Shown: positions 1-8,726 of the stretch, one piece after another
How positions within the stretch are numbered: position 1 is the stretch's first letter
How the letters are laid out: each line of letters opens with the position of its first letter
DNA from: Akkermansiaceae bacterium
Lineage (GTDB): Bacteria > Verrucomicrobiota > Verrucomicrobiia > Verrucomicrobiales > Akkermansiaceae
Direction: 5' to 3'
Length of the DNA: 35,266 nucleotides
Assembly: GCA_025457665.1 (NCBI GenBank)
Contig: JALOTY010000036.1
Coordinates: 1-35,266 of the forward strand
Program-made: the position numbers and the translations under genes
The notes under the pieces: generated by a model
Told to the model about the DNA's origin: nothing
Databases searched by the model: none
What the model saw: only the letters and a program-made list of their open reading frames with translations

Positions 1-99
1 AATGCTGAAATGCTGAAATGCTGAAATGCTGAAATGCTGAAATGCTGAAATGCTGAAATGCTGAAATGCTGAAATGCTGAAATGCTGAAATGCTGAAAT
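1..99. repeat. 8-bp tandem repeat array (AATGCTGA)n
   Basis: Twelve exact copies of AATGCTGA run from the first base to position 96, followed by a partial copy to 99. The array continues past the left edge of the window, so the full copy number is unknown. A unit of 8 is not a multiple of three and carries TGA, so all three forward frames are closed every 24 bases and the array is not coding on this strand. It ends about 130 bases upstream of the proposed fabG-like start. Perfect short-unit arrays of this kind are prone to copy-number change by slippage. Confidence 0.97.
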
Positions 100-144
100 A
101 GAGAGGGGCGCCGCGCGGGGCATTGGCGGTTTCTCCGGTCTGGG

Positions 145-172
145 GTCTTGGGTCTTGAAATCTTGCGTCTTG
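145..172. repeat. degenerate TCTTG repeats
   Basis: Four near-copies of (G)TCTTG at 145-150, 152-157, 161-165 and 167-172 lie between the 8-bp array and the first gene. They are irregularly spaced and imperfect. They may be a decayed simple repeat or part of the 5' leader of the downstream gene. No function can be assigned. Confidence 0.5.
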
Positions 173-227
173 CCCTTGCCGAGGGGAAGTCAGTTGCCAA
201 GTGGCGTGGAGTGGTGAGGATGGGGGG

Positions 228-953
228 GTGCGCAGCATTTTGATCACAGGTGGAAACGGTGGGCTCGGGCTGGGGATAGGTCGGTATTTCCTGGAAAAAG
301 ATCGGGAATCGAAGGTCTGGCTGGGGGTGAGGAAGAATCGGGACGCGGCGGAAGCGCTGGCGGCGGAGTTTCCCGGAAGGGTGGCGATGGCCGGGCTGGA
401 GGTCACTTCGCGGGGGGACTGGGAACGGGTGGTGGCGGAGATGCTGGCGGCGGATGGCAGGATCGATGTCCTGGTGAACAACGCGGGGATGCATCGGGAC
501 GCCTTGTTGGCGGCGATGGATGACGAGTCGTGGAGTTCGGTGATTTCCTCGAACCTGGATTCGGTTTTCCTGGGGTGTCGGGCGGTGATTCCGTCGATGA
601 TGCGGGCGCGGTTCGGGCGGATCATCAACATCGCCTCGCTGAGTGCGGTGCTGCCGCCGGTGGGGCAGACGAACTATGCGGCGGCGAAGGCCGGGGTGGT
701 GGCGCTGACGCAGACCCTGGCGAAAGAGGTGGCGAGGGCGGGGATCACGGTGAATGCGCTGATGCCGGGATACATCGAGACCGAGGCGCTTTCCCACATG
801 GATGAGGAGGCGGCGAAGCGGGCCAAGGCGGGGATTCCGATGCGGCGCTTTGGCCGGCCGGAGGAGGTGGCGGCGGCGGTGTTCTTTCTCGCTTGTCAGG
901 ATGCGGGCTACGTCACAGGGTCGGCCCTGAAAATCGACGGCGGCATTTTCTGA
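228..953 (+). CDS. fabG: 3-oxoacyl-ACP reductase-like SDR (FabG family)
   Basis: A short-chain dehydrogenase/reductase of about 241 residues, the usual FabG length. It would reduce a 3-oxoacyl group on acyl carrier protein with NAD(P)H in the cytoplasm. The N-terminal Rossmann signature TGGNGGLGLGIG, an NNAG motif and the catalytic triad Ser137, Tyr150, Lys154 (YAAAK context) are all present, and the protein ends with the typical VTGSALKIDGGIF. The frame is open from a GTG at 201. The GTG at 228 is preferred because it directly precedes the first beta strand (VRSILITGG) and follows GGTGAGGA at 213-220. An acyl carrier protein gene follows after 20 bases, so a dedicated acyl-chain pathway (aryl-polyene-like or fatty-acid-derived) is more likely than housekeeping synthesis, although no ketosynthase lies inside the window. 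Confidence 0.88.
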   Translation: MRSILITGGNGGLGLGIGRYFLEKDRESKVWLGVRKNRDAAEALAAEFPGRVAMAGLEVTSRGDWERVVAEMLAADGRIDVLVNNAGMHRDALLAAMDDESWSSVISSNLDSVFLGCRAVIPSMMRARFGRIINIASLSAVLPPVGQTNYAAAKAGVVALTQTLAKEVARAGITVNALMPGYIETEALSHMDEEAAKRAKAGIPMRRFGRPEEVAAAVFFLACQDAGYVTGSALKIDGGIF

Positions 954-973
954 CGTTTTTCCCCTGAATCGAC

Positions 974-1231
974 ATGTCCCAAGGCGCTGAACTCCGGAGC
1001 AGAATCAAGGAAGTGATGGTGGACGAGCTGATGCTCGATTTCGCCCCAGATGAGATCGACAACGAGACCCCGATCTTCGGGGCCGAGGGTCTGGGTCTCG
1101 ACTCGGTGGATGCCTTGCAACTGGTGGTGGCGATCGAGAAACATTTCGGCTTCAAGATCGGCGATGCCGAGAAGGCGAAGAACGTGCTGAAGAGCGTGGA
1201 AACCATCGCGAGGGCGATCGAGGCGGCTTGA
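974..1231 (+). CDS. acyl carrier protein
   Basis: An 85-residue acidic protein with the phosphopantetheine attachment motif GLDSVDALQL. Ser44 is the predicted site for the 4'-phosphopantetheine arm. Length and helix pattern fit a discrete acyl carrier protein rather than a fused domain. The sequence around the serine (GLGLDSVDALQLVVAIEKHF) resembles carrier proteins of specialised acyl or polyene clusters as much as AcpP, so no symbol is given. The gene lies 20 bases after the FabG-like gene and its TGA overlaps the extended frame of the next gene, which indicates one transcript. It would carry the acyl intermediates that the FabG-like enzyme reduces. Confidence 0.9.
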   Translation: MSQGAELRSRIKEVMVDELMLDFAPDEIDNETPIFGAEGLGLDSVDALQLVVAIEKHFGFKIGDAEKAKNVLKSVETIARAIEAA

Positions 1232-1260
1232 CAGAAATGGTGGCTGCGGGAGCGTTCACG

Positions 1261-2283
1261 ATGAAAAAGGCGCTCCTCTTCGGGATCAAACTGGTGTTGA
1301 CCACGCTGTGTTTGTGGTGGGCGCTGAAGGGATTGGATTGGGAGGCATCGGTCTTCCGCAATCCAGGAGCGATGATCTGGTCCTGGGCCTTGCCGGGCTT
1401 GGGATTGGCGATTGTCACCATCGTTCTCACAGCCTTGAGATTGTGGGTGCTTTTGGCGGCTCAGGACATCCGGATTTCCCTGTGGCGGGCGGTGGAGCTG
1501 ACCTTGATCGGGAATCTATTCAGCCTGGCGGCGGTGGGCGGGATCGGTGGGGATGCGGTGAGGATTTTCCTGCTGATCAAGGATCACCCGGAGAAGAAGC
1601 TGGCGGTGACGATGACGGTGATGTTCGACCATTTGGTGGGCTTGGTGGCGATGTCGCTGGTGTTCTTTGCGCTGACGGCGGGGCATTTCGAGGAACTGGC
1701 GAGTCAAAGTGCCGAGACCCGGGCGATTTTGAGGTTTGCCTGGATGTTTTTCACGGGCGGGTTGGTGATGGTGGCATCGATGTTCATCGTGGCCTATCCG
1801 CCCATTCATCATCGGATCCACTCGAAGGGGCGGCATTGGCGGATCGCCTTCATGAGGAAACTGCCGGAGGTGTATGATGTTTTCCGCACGGGGTGGCGGC
1901 ATTGTCTGGTGGCCTTGGTGGTGGCGATGGTGATGCTGCCGGTGTATTATGCGACCTTCTGGTGTGGCACGCGCATGGCGGGGGCGGATGTGGCGGCGGG
2001 ACCGGTGCTGACGGCGATGCCGGTGGTGGACATGGTCAGTGCGCTGCCGCTTTCCGTGGCGGGCATCGGCATGCGTGAGGCGACGATGAAGATCCTGCTG
2101 GAAGATCTGGTGGGCATGGCTCCCGATGTGGCGGTGGCGGGGACTCTGTTAGGTTTTCTTTTCACCCTGGTGTGGGCCCTGCCCGGGGCGGTGCTTTTCG
2201 TGAGGACCGGAGGACGGGCGACGGTGGAAGGGGCGCGGAAGATGGAGGCGGAAGACAGCGAGCCAGGTCCGCCTGCGGCCTGA
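1261..2283 (+). CDS. LPG synthase transmembrane / flippase-like domain protein
   Basis: A polytopic inner-membrane protein of 340 residues with roughly eight hydrophobic segments, matching the lysylphosphatidylglycerol synthase transmembrane family (PF03706, UPF0104). Characteristic parts are the NLFSLAAVGGIGGDAVRIFL segment near residue 90 and LPLSVAGIGMREATMKILL near residue 265. Members act as lipid or polyprenol-lipid flippases or as the membrane half of aminoacyl-PG synthases. No soluble transferase half is present. The frame opens at a TTG (1228) overlapping the carrier-protein stop. ATG 1261 (MKKALLFGIK) is preferred because a hydrophobic helix begins there and CGGGAG lies upstream. 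Coupling to FabG and ACP suggests moving an acylated product across the membrane, which is inference. Confidence 0.8.
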   Translation: MKKALLFGIKLVLTTLCLWWALKGLDWEASVFRNPGAMIWSWALPGLGLAIVTIVLTALRLWVLLAAQDIRISLWRAVELTLIGNLFSLAAVGGIGGDAVRIFLLIKDHPEKKLAVTMTVMFDHLVGLVAMSLVFFALTAGHFEELASQSAETRAILRFAWMFFTGGLVMVASMFIVAYPPIHHRIHSKGRHWRIAFMRKLPEVYDVFRTGWRHCLVALVVAMVMLPVYYATFWCGTRMAGADVAAGPVLTAMPVVDMVSALPLSVAGIGMREATMKILLEDLVGMAPDVAVAGTLLGFLFTLVWALPGAVLFVRTGGRATVEGARKMEAEDSEPGPPAA

Positions 2284-2292
2284 AAGGAGGGA

Positions 2293-3009
2293 TCAGGCTG
2301 ATTTTCTGCGGAGGCGACGTTTGCGAAGCCAGCGGAGCGTGAAAAACAGGCCGAGCCCAAGGAGCAGGGGGACCAGAATCAAAGCCCAGAGAGGGATGGG
2401 CAGGGGGGCTTGAAAACCCATGCGGAGTGGGGACGAGAGCGCTTCGCCGAGGCTGCGCTTCCAGACCAGGGTGCGGCCTTCATCGAGGACCTGATCGGCA
2501 TTGGTGGATTTCGCCGAAGTGGGCAGGTGGATGATGTACTCCATCTTCCGCTCGCGACGTTCCGCCGGGGAGATGGCCAGTCGTGCGAGACCGAGGGCGG
2601 CCCCGGCATCGATGTGGCGTTCGAAATCGATCCCCTGTGGGGACAGGCGGATATCAAAAGTGCCCATGAGCTTCTCGCCGATGGGCGGCATGCGGGTCAT
2701 GGTGTCGCTTTCCTTGAGGTCGAGCAGGCTGTCGAGCGTGTCGATGCGTGCTTCGATTTCGATCCGTGTGCCGCGATCGGTGGGGGTGATATCGAAGCGG
2801 TCGAGATGCATGCCGGGTTCCGAGGACATCATGGTTTCGACGCTCTTGCGGATTTCCTCTTCGCCACCGGCGAGGGTGAGGGCTTGGGAGGGGACCACGT
2901 AGGTGAAATCGATGCGGCCGGAGCCATCGCGTCCGATCCAGATTTCCTCGCGGATATCGAAGCAGGAGCTGAGGAGGAGGGCGAAGAAGACCGCGAGCAG
3001 GCGAGGCAT
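2293..3009 (-). CDS. LppM-like (DUF3153-type) lipoprotein
   Basis: A 238-residue protein with a lipoprotein signal (hydrophobic core, then LLSSC), placing the lipidated cysteine near residue 16. The mature part begins with a pattern of the LppM/DUF3153 type (FDIREEIWIGRDGSGRID). A C-terminal hydrophobic helix (IPLWALILVPLLLGLGLFF) is followed by a very basic tail (RWLRKRRLRRKSA). This gives an exported domain tethered at both ends. The frame extends 60 codons upstream, but ATG 3009 begins the signal peptide. It diverges from the GH20 gene with 84 bases between starts, so the two promoters share that gap. The biochemical role is unknown and family assignment is by pattern only. Confidence 0.72.
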   Translation of the reverse strand: MPRLLAVFFALLLSSCFDIREEIWIGRDGSGRIDFTYVVPSQALTLAGGEEEIRKSVETMMSSEPGMHLDRFDITPTDRGTRIEIEARIDTLDSLLDLKESDTMTRMPPIGEKLMGTFDIRLSPQGIDFERHIDAGAALGLARLAISPAERRERKMEYIIHLPTSAKSTNADQVLDEGRTLVWKRSLGEALSSPLRMGFQAPLPIPLWALILVPLLLGLGLFFTLRWLRKRRLRRKSA

Positions 3010-3093
3010 GGCGGAAGCTAGACGAGGGGAGAAAATCTGAAAAGGGCGGGTTTGAAAGTGAAAGAAATCGGTGTTTCCCTGCGTTTTGGTGCC

Positions 3094-5082
3094 ATGAATC
3101 GTGCGATTTTTGGGATTTGGGTATCGATGAGCCTGCTGGCCCCCGGGGTGATTCCGCTGCCGGAATCGATGGCGCCGGGGGAGGGGCATTTCCCGTTGAA
3201 GAAGGAGACGGCGATTCGTTTCGACCCGCAGCTGTTAGGTTTGGCCGAGAGTTTCTCGAAAGAATTGGAAGTGGCATCCGGGTTTGCGCCGAGGATTTAC
3301 AATGAGATGCTGCGGATCCATTTGCCTTCGCAAATCCGGCTGGATCTGGACCCGGGGATGGAGGGCAAGAGTGGGGCTTATTCGCTGGAGGTGCGTGCCG
3401 AGGGCATCATTCTCACCGGCAAGGATGTTCAGGGTGCCTACTATGGGACTCGTACTTTATTGCAGCTTCTGCCGCCCAAGGGGGGTGATCCGCTGCAAGT
3501 GGCGGCGGTGAAGATCCGTGATCAACCGCGCTTCGGCTGGAGGGGCATGCATCTGGATGTGGGGCGGCATTTTTTCCCGGTGGAGGACATCAAGGGATTC
3601 ATCGACTGGATGGCCTATCACAAGCTCAACGTCTTTCACTGGCATCTCACCGAGGACCAGGGGTGGAGGCTGGAAATCAAGAAGTATCCGAAGCTCACGG
3701 AGGTGGGGGCTTTCCGGGAATCGACCCCGCCGTATGGCAATCGTGATTCCGATGATGGCCAGCGATACGGCGGATTTTACACCCAGGAAGAGGTGCGCGA
3801 GATCGTGGCCTATGCGAAGGAAAGGCATGTGACGGTCGTTCCTGAAATCGACATGCCCGGCCACATGGCGGCGGCGATCGCGGCCTATCCGCAGTTTGGG
3901 AATGATGACATTCCCGGATATGCGCCGAAAGTGATGACCCGCTGGGGTGTGCATCCCTACACTCTTGCACCCACGGAGGAGACCTTTCGCTTTGTCGATG
4001 ATATCCTCACCGAGCTTTGTGAGCTTTTCCCTTCGGAATACATCCACATTGGTGGGGACGAAGCGCCGAAGGATCAGTGGGAAGCCTCGCCACGGGTGCG
4101 GGAGTTGATGAAAAAGGAAGGCCTCAAGAACGGGCATGATGTGCAGAGTTATTTCATCAAGCGGGTGGAGAAAATGCTGGCGGCGAAGGGGCGGAAATTG
4201 ATCGGCTGGGATGAGATCCGCGAGGGAGGACTGGCACCGAGTGCGACAGTGATGTCATGGCGAGGAGAGCAGGGGGGAATTGATTCCGCGCGCGAGGGGC
4301 ATGATGTGGTGATGGCTTCGAACAGTCATCTTTACTTCGATCACTATCCTCTGCCGGCGGAGCAGGAGCTGGCGAAAGGGGTGGAGTATGAATGCATCGG
4401 CGGGTATCTGCCGATCGAGAAAGTCTATGCCTATGATCCGGTGCCTGTGGCGCTCACGGCGGAGGAGGCGAAGCATGTGCTGGGGGTGCAGGGGCAACTA
4501 TGGACGGAGTACATGAAGACCTGGGACAAGGTCGAATATCTTGCCTTTCCAAGGATCGCGGCGCTGGCGGAGATCGCCTGGACGCCGGTAGCGCGGAAGG
4601 ATTTCGCAGATTTTTCGCGTCGGCTGGGACCGATGTTAGAGAGATATGATGCGGCGGGGGTGAATCGCAGTGCCTTTGTGCCCCCGGCGAAGCGGGAAAC
4701 CGTGGGTGGGGTGAAGGTCAGCACTTCGCTGGGATTCTATCAGAACCACTGGCCGGAACTGGCTCATGACGGGCGGGAGGACAGCTTTTTCTGGGCTGAC
4801 CGGGAGTTGCGGGTGGGGGATCACTTCACGCTCGATTTTCCCCAGCCGAGAGGTGGCCGGATCGAAGTGGTGACAGGCGGCAAAGCGAGCAAGAACGGGG
4901 ACAGGCTGGAGCAAGGGGTGTTGGAGGCATCGACCGACGGGGCGAATTGGGTCAAGCTGGCGGACTTCGAATCCGGCAAGGCAGGAGGGGCGCTGCCCGA
5001 GGGCACGACGAGGGTGCGGATTCAAGTCACCGGCGCGCAGACCAACTGGCTGATCATCGAGGAGATCCGTTTTGCGGAATGA
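3094..5082 (+). CDS. beta-N-acetylhexosaminidase, GH20, secreted
   Basis: A 662-residue exported enzyme expected to remove terminal GlcNAc or GalNAc from glycans (EC 3.2.1.52) by substrate-assisted catalysis. A signal peptide occupies about residues 1-21. An N-terminal GH20b-like domain leads to the TIM barrel, starting at FGWRGMHLDVGRHFFP. The catalytic pair Asp322-Glu323 lies in HIGGDEAPK, and the conserved HWHLTEDQGWR segment is present. After about residue 525 a beta-rich region that looks like an F5/8 type C or CBM32-like domain is added. The frame runs 14 codons further upstream, but ATG 3094 opens the signal peptide. The 3' end overlaps the convergent lyase gene by 29 bases. The nearby NahK-like kinase and epimerase could process the released amino sugar. 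Confidence 0.95.
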   Translation: MNRAIFGIWVSMSLLAPGVIPLPESMAPGEGHFPLKKETAIRFDPQLLGLAESFSKELEVASGFAPRIYNEMLRIHLPSQIRLDLDPGMEGKSGAYSLEVRAEGIILTGKDVQGAYYGTRTLLQLLPPKGGDPLQVAAVKIRDQPRFGWRGMHLDVGRHFFPVEDIKGFIDWMAYHKLNVFHWHLTEDQGWRLEIKKYPKLTEVGAFRESTPPYGNRDSDDGQRYGGFYTQEEVREIVAYAKERHVTVVPEIDMPGHMAAAIAAYPQFGNDDIPGYAPKVMTRWGVHPYTLAPTEETFRFVDDILTELCELFPSEYIHIGGDEAPKDQWEASPRVRELMKKEGLKNGHDVQSYFIKRVEKMLAAKGRKLIGWDEIREGGLAPSATVMSWRGEQGGIDSAREGHDVVMASNSHLYFDHYPLPAEQELAKGVEYECIGGYLPIEKVYAYDPVPVALTAEEAKHVLGVQGQLWTEYMKTWDKVEYLAFPRIAALAEIAWTPVARKDFADFSRRLGPMLERYDAAGVNRSAFVPPAKRETVGGVKVSTSLGFYQNHWPELAHDGREDSFFWADRELRVGDHFTLDFPQPRGGRIEVVTGGKASKNGDRLEQGVLEASTDGANWVKLADFESGKAGGALPEGTTRVRIQVTGAQTNWLIIEEIRFAE

Positions 5083-6904
5083 GTTCGACCTTGATTTCCA
5101 AGTTTCCGGACGCGGGAGTGTGCGGCTGAATGCGGACGAGCGTGCGGCCGGGGTTGGGTTCATTGAAGCCATCATCCGGTGGCGTGGCGGGTGAGGTGGT
5201 GACGACGGCATCGGCCGGGGAAATCACTCGCAGCAGCAAGGATTTCCCGCCGGATTGAAAGATGGCTTCCGAGCCCTTGGCTGTCACGCGGGTGGCAGTG
5301 GTCAGGTTCCAAGTCACACGGCTGTCGGCATCGAGCCCGCGGATTTGATCGGTAATGATCGCGCGGGTGCCATCGAGTTCGAAAGTTCGATGGGCCGATG
5401 CGAGTTTTTCCGGGAAGAGATCGGTGATTTCGAGCGTGGCGGAGGGAGCAGGGGTGCGATCGATCTTCGGGATGCGGATGGAGGCTTTGACCTGATGGAG
5501 GTCGTCATCGATGGTGAGGGTATTGTGGACGCGGTTGTGGGTTCGATAGACCGTCCAGCGTTGGCCGTTCTGGCCGCTGTCCCAGAGGCGGATGCCTTTG
5601 GATTCGAGCGAGTGGTAGTTCTGGTGGCGGAGGTCGCAGGCCCAGCGGATGCCGAGGGCATCGAAGACGAAAGAGCCGGCATCGGCATGGGCGTGGGAGA
5701 GGGAAGCGCTGCCGCCTTTGAAGGCGAGCCAAGAGGCATCGGGCTCCGGCGAGGAGCGGAAGATGCCGACGGGATTGGGTCCCTGGCCGAGCCAGGCGGC
5801 TTCGTGGGCGGGTGCTGGGGAGGGGGATGCCTTGACCCACCAGAGCGGGATGAGTGCCATGAAGCGGTTTTCCCGGTAGGGTTTCTCGCTGGAGATCGGT
5901 TTCTTCAAGGCATGGGTCAGGAGGTCATGCTGGGTGACGACGAGCGAGGGGTCATCGAGTTTTCGCGCGAACCAGAACATCGCGGGATCGATGCTGGGAC
6001 TTTCCTGGCAATCGAAGAAATTGAAGAAGGACCCTGAGGGTCCGAGCAGCCGGGTCTGGACGCGGGCGCTGCCGAGGAAGCCGGGGCTTCGGGTCATGTC
6101 CCAGGAGTTTCCGGTGGCGGATTCGAGGGCGGAGATCATCAGGCACTGGTAGGAAGTACCATAAATCCAGTAGCCGGGGCCCTCGGGATAGATTCCATCG
6201 GGCGCGTAGGGTTCGAGGCCGTGATGGATGTCCTTGCGGGCGGCAGTGAGAATTTCGCGGGCTTCCGCCGGGTGGCTTTCTGCGACGGCCAGTGCTCCAA
6301 GGGTGAGGCCGCCGAAGCAGACCTGGTTCCAGTTGTTGGTGGACTTCGGCCAGCCGCGTCCGCCGCGGATGATCTCAAGCCCGGGACGGAGGCCTTTTTG
6401 GACGATTGCCTCGCGGATGGTCGTGCGTGCCGCGGGCGAGAGGTCGGCGTGCAGCCAATCGAGCCCGATGGCCAGAGCGGTGGTCATTTCCGCGGTATCG
6501 AGGAAATGGTCCGGGTTCCAATCGGGAAACGCGGCGAGGGCGAGCATCTCCTTTTCCGCGCGGGCGGCGAGCGAGGCGTCATCGAGATGATGGCGGATGA
6601 GCGACCAGATGAGGATGCGCTGGATGGCCTGGCGGGAGACGTCGAGGAGGCGTCGCCCGATCATTTCCCGTTTCAATGGCGGCTGATCGGCGAGCCAGCG
6701 GGCATCTTCCTCGAGCTTGGCGAGCAGGGCGCGGAGGTCGGCATCGGCTGCGGCATTTTGTTTCAACCGGCTCCAGGCATTCGGCTCGATGAGCAGACGG
6801 GGATGATCGGTACGGAGCTTTTCCAGGGGATCACCGGGCTCTGCGGAGCGGGCGGCGGGGGCAGCGAGGACGAGGCAGGCGGTGAAGATGCGGAGGGCGG
6901 TCAT
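5054..6904 (-). CDS. heparinase II/III-like polysaccharide lyase
   Basis: A 616-residue exported protein with a signal peptide (MTALRIFTACLVLAAPAARS), an alpha/alpha-toroid N-terminal half (about residues 25-350) and a beta-rich C-terminal half that starts near SLSHAHADAGSFVFDALG (about residue 400), the hallmark of the heparinase II/III-like domain (PF07940). Such enzymes cleave uronic-acid polymers by beta-elimination in the periplasm or outside the cell. The substrate cannot be read from sequence. Its ATG overlaps the dctM stop in an ATGA, so translation is probably coupled to the TRAP transporter that would import unsaturated uronates or their products. The frame extends 19 codons upstream into dctM. 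ATG 6904 is chosen for the signal peptide and the overlap. Confidence 0.88.
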   Translation of the reverse strand: MTALRIFTACLVLAAPAARSAEPGDPLEKLRTDHPRLLIEPNAWSRLKQNAAADADLRALLAKLEEDARWLADQPPLKREMIGRRLLDVSRQAIQRILIWSLIRHHLDDASLAARAEKEMLALAAFPDWNPDHFLDTAEMTTALAIGLDWLHADLSPAARTTIREAIVQKGLRPGLEIIRGGRGWPKSTNNWNQVCFGGLTLGALAVAESHPAEAREILTAARKDIHHGLEPYAPDGIYPEGPGYWIYGTSYQCLMISALESATGNSWDMTRSPGFLGSARVQTRLLGPSGSFFNFFDCQESPSIDPAMFWFARKLDDPSLVVTQHDLLTHALKKPISSEKPYRENRFMALIPLWWVKASPSPAPAHEAAWLGQGPNPVGIFRSSPEPDASWLAFKGGSASLSHAHADAGSFVFDALGIRWACDLRHQNYHSLESKGIRLWDSGQNGQRWTVYRTHNRVHNTLTIDDDLHQVKASIRIPKIDRTPAPSATLEITDLFPEKLASAHRTFELDGTRAIITDQIRGLDADSRVTWNLTTATRVTAKGSEAIFQSGGKSLLLRVISPADAVVTTSPATPPDDGFNEPNPGRTLVRIQPHTPASGNLEIKVELIPQNGSPR

Positions 6905-8220
6905 GGTGGGCTGGACATTTCCCCCAGCGCGCGAGGCAGCCAGAGGGACAGGTCCGACCAATACGTGATGACCAGCAGGGCGGCTATCATGGCGATGTAG
7001 AAAGGGACCATGGCGCGGGAGACGCCGGCGATCTTGGCCTTGCCGACGCCGCAGCCGAGGAAAAGGCAGGTGCCGACGGGCGGGGTGCAGAGGCCGATGC
7101 AGAGATTGGCCACCATGATGATGCCGAAGTGGACGGGATCGATCCCGATGGCAGCGGAGACCGGCAGGAAGATCGGCGTGAAGACGAGGACGGCGGGAGT
7201 CATGTCCATGAACACGCCGACGATGAGCAGGGCGATGTTGATGAGCAGGAGGATGACCAGGGGATTGTCCGAGACGCTGAGGAGGGCGTTGGCGGCGAGT
7301 TGGGGGACCTGCTCGATGGTGAGCAGGCGGCTCATGGCGGCACTGGTGCCGACGAGGAGAAGTACGATGCCTGTCGTACGAGCGGAATTGATGAGGATGG
7401 CGGGCATGGCGGACCAGGGGATTTCCCGGTAGAAGACCGCGACGAGAAGGAGGGACCAGACCACGGCGAGGGCGGAGGATTCGGTGGGGGTCATCCAGCC
7501 CTTGAGAATCACGAGCAGCACGAGCACCAGCATGAGCAGGCTGGGGAAGGCGCGGAGGAAGGAGCGCCAGAAGCGGGGGATTTCCTCGACGGCGGCGGGG
7601 GAGGCGCTGGTGGCGGTGCGGAAGCGGCGGCTGATGATCAGCGAGGCGACCATGATGGCCAGACCGGTGAGGATGCCGGGGAAAATCCCGGCGAGGAAGA
7701 GGGCACCGACCGAGACGTTGGTGGCCACGAGGGCGTAAACGATCATCACGTTGCTGGGCGGAATGAGCAGGCCGGTGGTGGCGGCGGTGGCGGTGAGGGC
7801 GACGCTGAAATCCCGAGGGTAGCCCTTGCGTTCCATTTCCGGGATGAGCGAGCCGCCGATGGAGGAAATCGCCGCGGTGGCGGAACCGGACACGGCACCG
7901 AAGAGCATGCAGGTGAGGGTATTGACCAGAGCGAGTCCGCCGGTGAGGCGACCGATCATGGATGCCGCGAAATCGATGAGCCGGCGCGCGAGTCCACCCG
8001 CCGCCATGAGTTCGCCCGCGAGGACGAAGAAGGGGATGGCGAGGAGCGGGAAGGAATCGAGTCCATTGGCCATATCACTGGCCATGGAGACGAGGCTGCC
8101 ATCCCGCCCGAGGGCGAGGGCACCGAGGAGGGTGGCGAGACCGATGACGAAGGCCACGGGGACTTCGAGGAGCATCAGCACGACGAAGCTGACCAGCAGG
8201 ACGGCAAGACCGGGGCTCAT
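6901..8220 (-). CDS. dctM: TRAP transporter large permease (DctM)
   Basis: A 439-residue membrane protein with about twelve hydrophobic segments, the normal size for the DctM subunit of tripartite ATP-independent periplasmic transporters. Recognisable family parts are the N-terminal LEVPVAFVIGLATLL, the ALVNTLTCMLFGAVSGSATA stretch near residue 100, and LCIGLCTPPVGTCLFLGC near the C-terminus. It forms the sodium-coupled translocation channel with DctQ. Both ends overlap neighbours by 4 bases (dctQ upstream, lyase gene downstream), which indicates one polycistronic message. Confidence 0.96.
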   Translation of the reverse strand: MSPGLAVLLVSFVVLMLLEVPVAFVIGLATLLGALALGRDGSLVSMASDMANGLDSFPLLAIPFFVLAGELMAAGGLARRLIDFAASMIGRLTGGLALVNTLTCMLFGAVSGSATAAISSIGGSLIPEMERKGYPRDFSVALTATAATTGLLIPPSNVMIVYALVATNVSVGALFLAGIFPGILTGLAIMVASLIISRRFRTATSASPAAVEEIPRFWRSFLRAFPSLLMLVLVLLVILKGWMTPTESSALAVVWSLLLVAVFYREIPWSAMPAILINSARTTGIVLLLVGTSAAMSRLLTIEQVPQLAANALLSVSDNPLVILLLINIALLIVGVFMDMTPAVLVFTPIFLPVSAAIGIDPVHFGIIMVANLCIGLCTPPVGTCLFLGCGVGKAKIAGVSRAMVPFYIAMIAALLVITYWSDLSLWLPRALGEMSSPP

Positions 8221-8726
8221 GCGGATTCCTCCTTTCCGTGATGGGGACGGAGGGTGGCGGCGAGTTTGCCGAGGGCTAGCAGCGTGATGAGGCTGCCGCT
8301 CAAGGGGAGCACGGCATAGAACCAGGATTTGCGGATGCCCATGGCGGACATCATTTGGCCGGACTCGTGGCGGCTGATGAATAGCTCGCCGCCACCGATG
8401 ACGAGGACTGCCAGAGCGAAGAACAGCACGGCGACGTGCGAGGTGATCCGGGCGAGACGTTTGCTGGCGGGATCGAAACGGGTGACGAGGACATCGACGC
8501 CGAGATGGCGGTCATCGGCGTAAGCAAGAACCCCGCCGAGCATGGCCAGCCAGACGAGGAGGAAACGGGCGAGTTCTTCGGTCCAGGCCGGTTGGTCATC
8601 GAGGATCTGGCGGGTGAAGACGCCCCAGACGACATCGATGACCAGTGCGGCGAAGAGGAAAGCGCAGAGGACGCTCAAGGCGCGGATGAGCGCGGCCTGG
8701 AAGCGGGTGAAGGGGGAGGGGTTCAT
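8217..8726 (-). CDS. dctQ: TRAP transporter small permease (DctQ)
   Basis: A 169-residue protein with four hydrophobic helices. The DctQ hallmark WTEELARFLLVWLAMLGGVL, followed by DDRHLGVDVL, lies around residues 47-80. It pairs with DctM in the inner membrane and is needed for assembly of the transporter. The stop codon overlaps the dctM start (TCAT at 8217-8220 on the plus strand) and its own start overlaps the dctP stop (8723-8726). Confidence 0.95.
   Translation of the reverse strand: MNPSPFTRFQAALIRALSVLCAFLFAALVIDVVWGVFTRQILDDQPAWTEELARFLLVWLAMLGGVLAYADDRHLGVDVLVTRFDPASKRLARITSHVAVLFFALAVLVIGGGELFISRHESGQMMSAMGIRKSWFYAVLPLSGSLITLLALGKLAATLRPHHGKEESA

Noticed and set aside
1..99. 8-bp array as a CRISPR array
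   Set aside because: The units are contiguous and identical with no spacers, so it is a simple tandem repeat.
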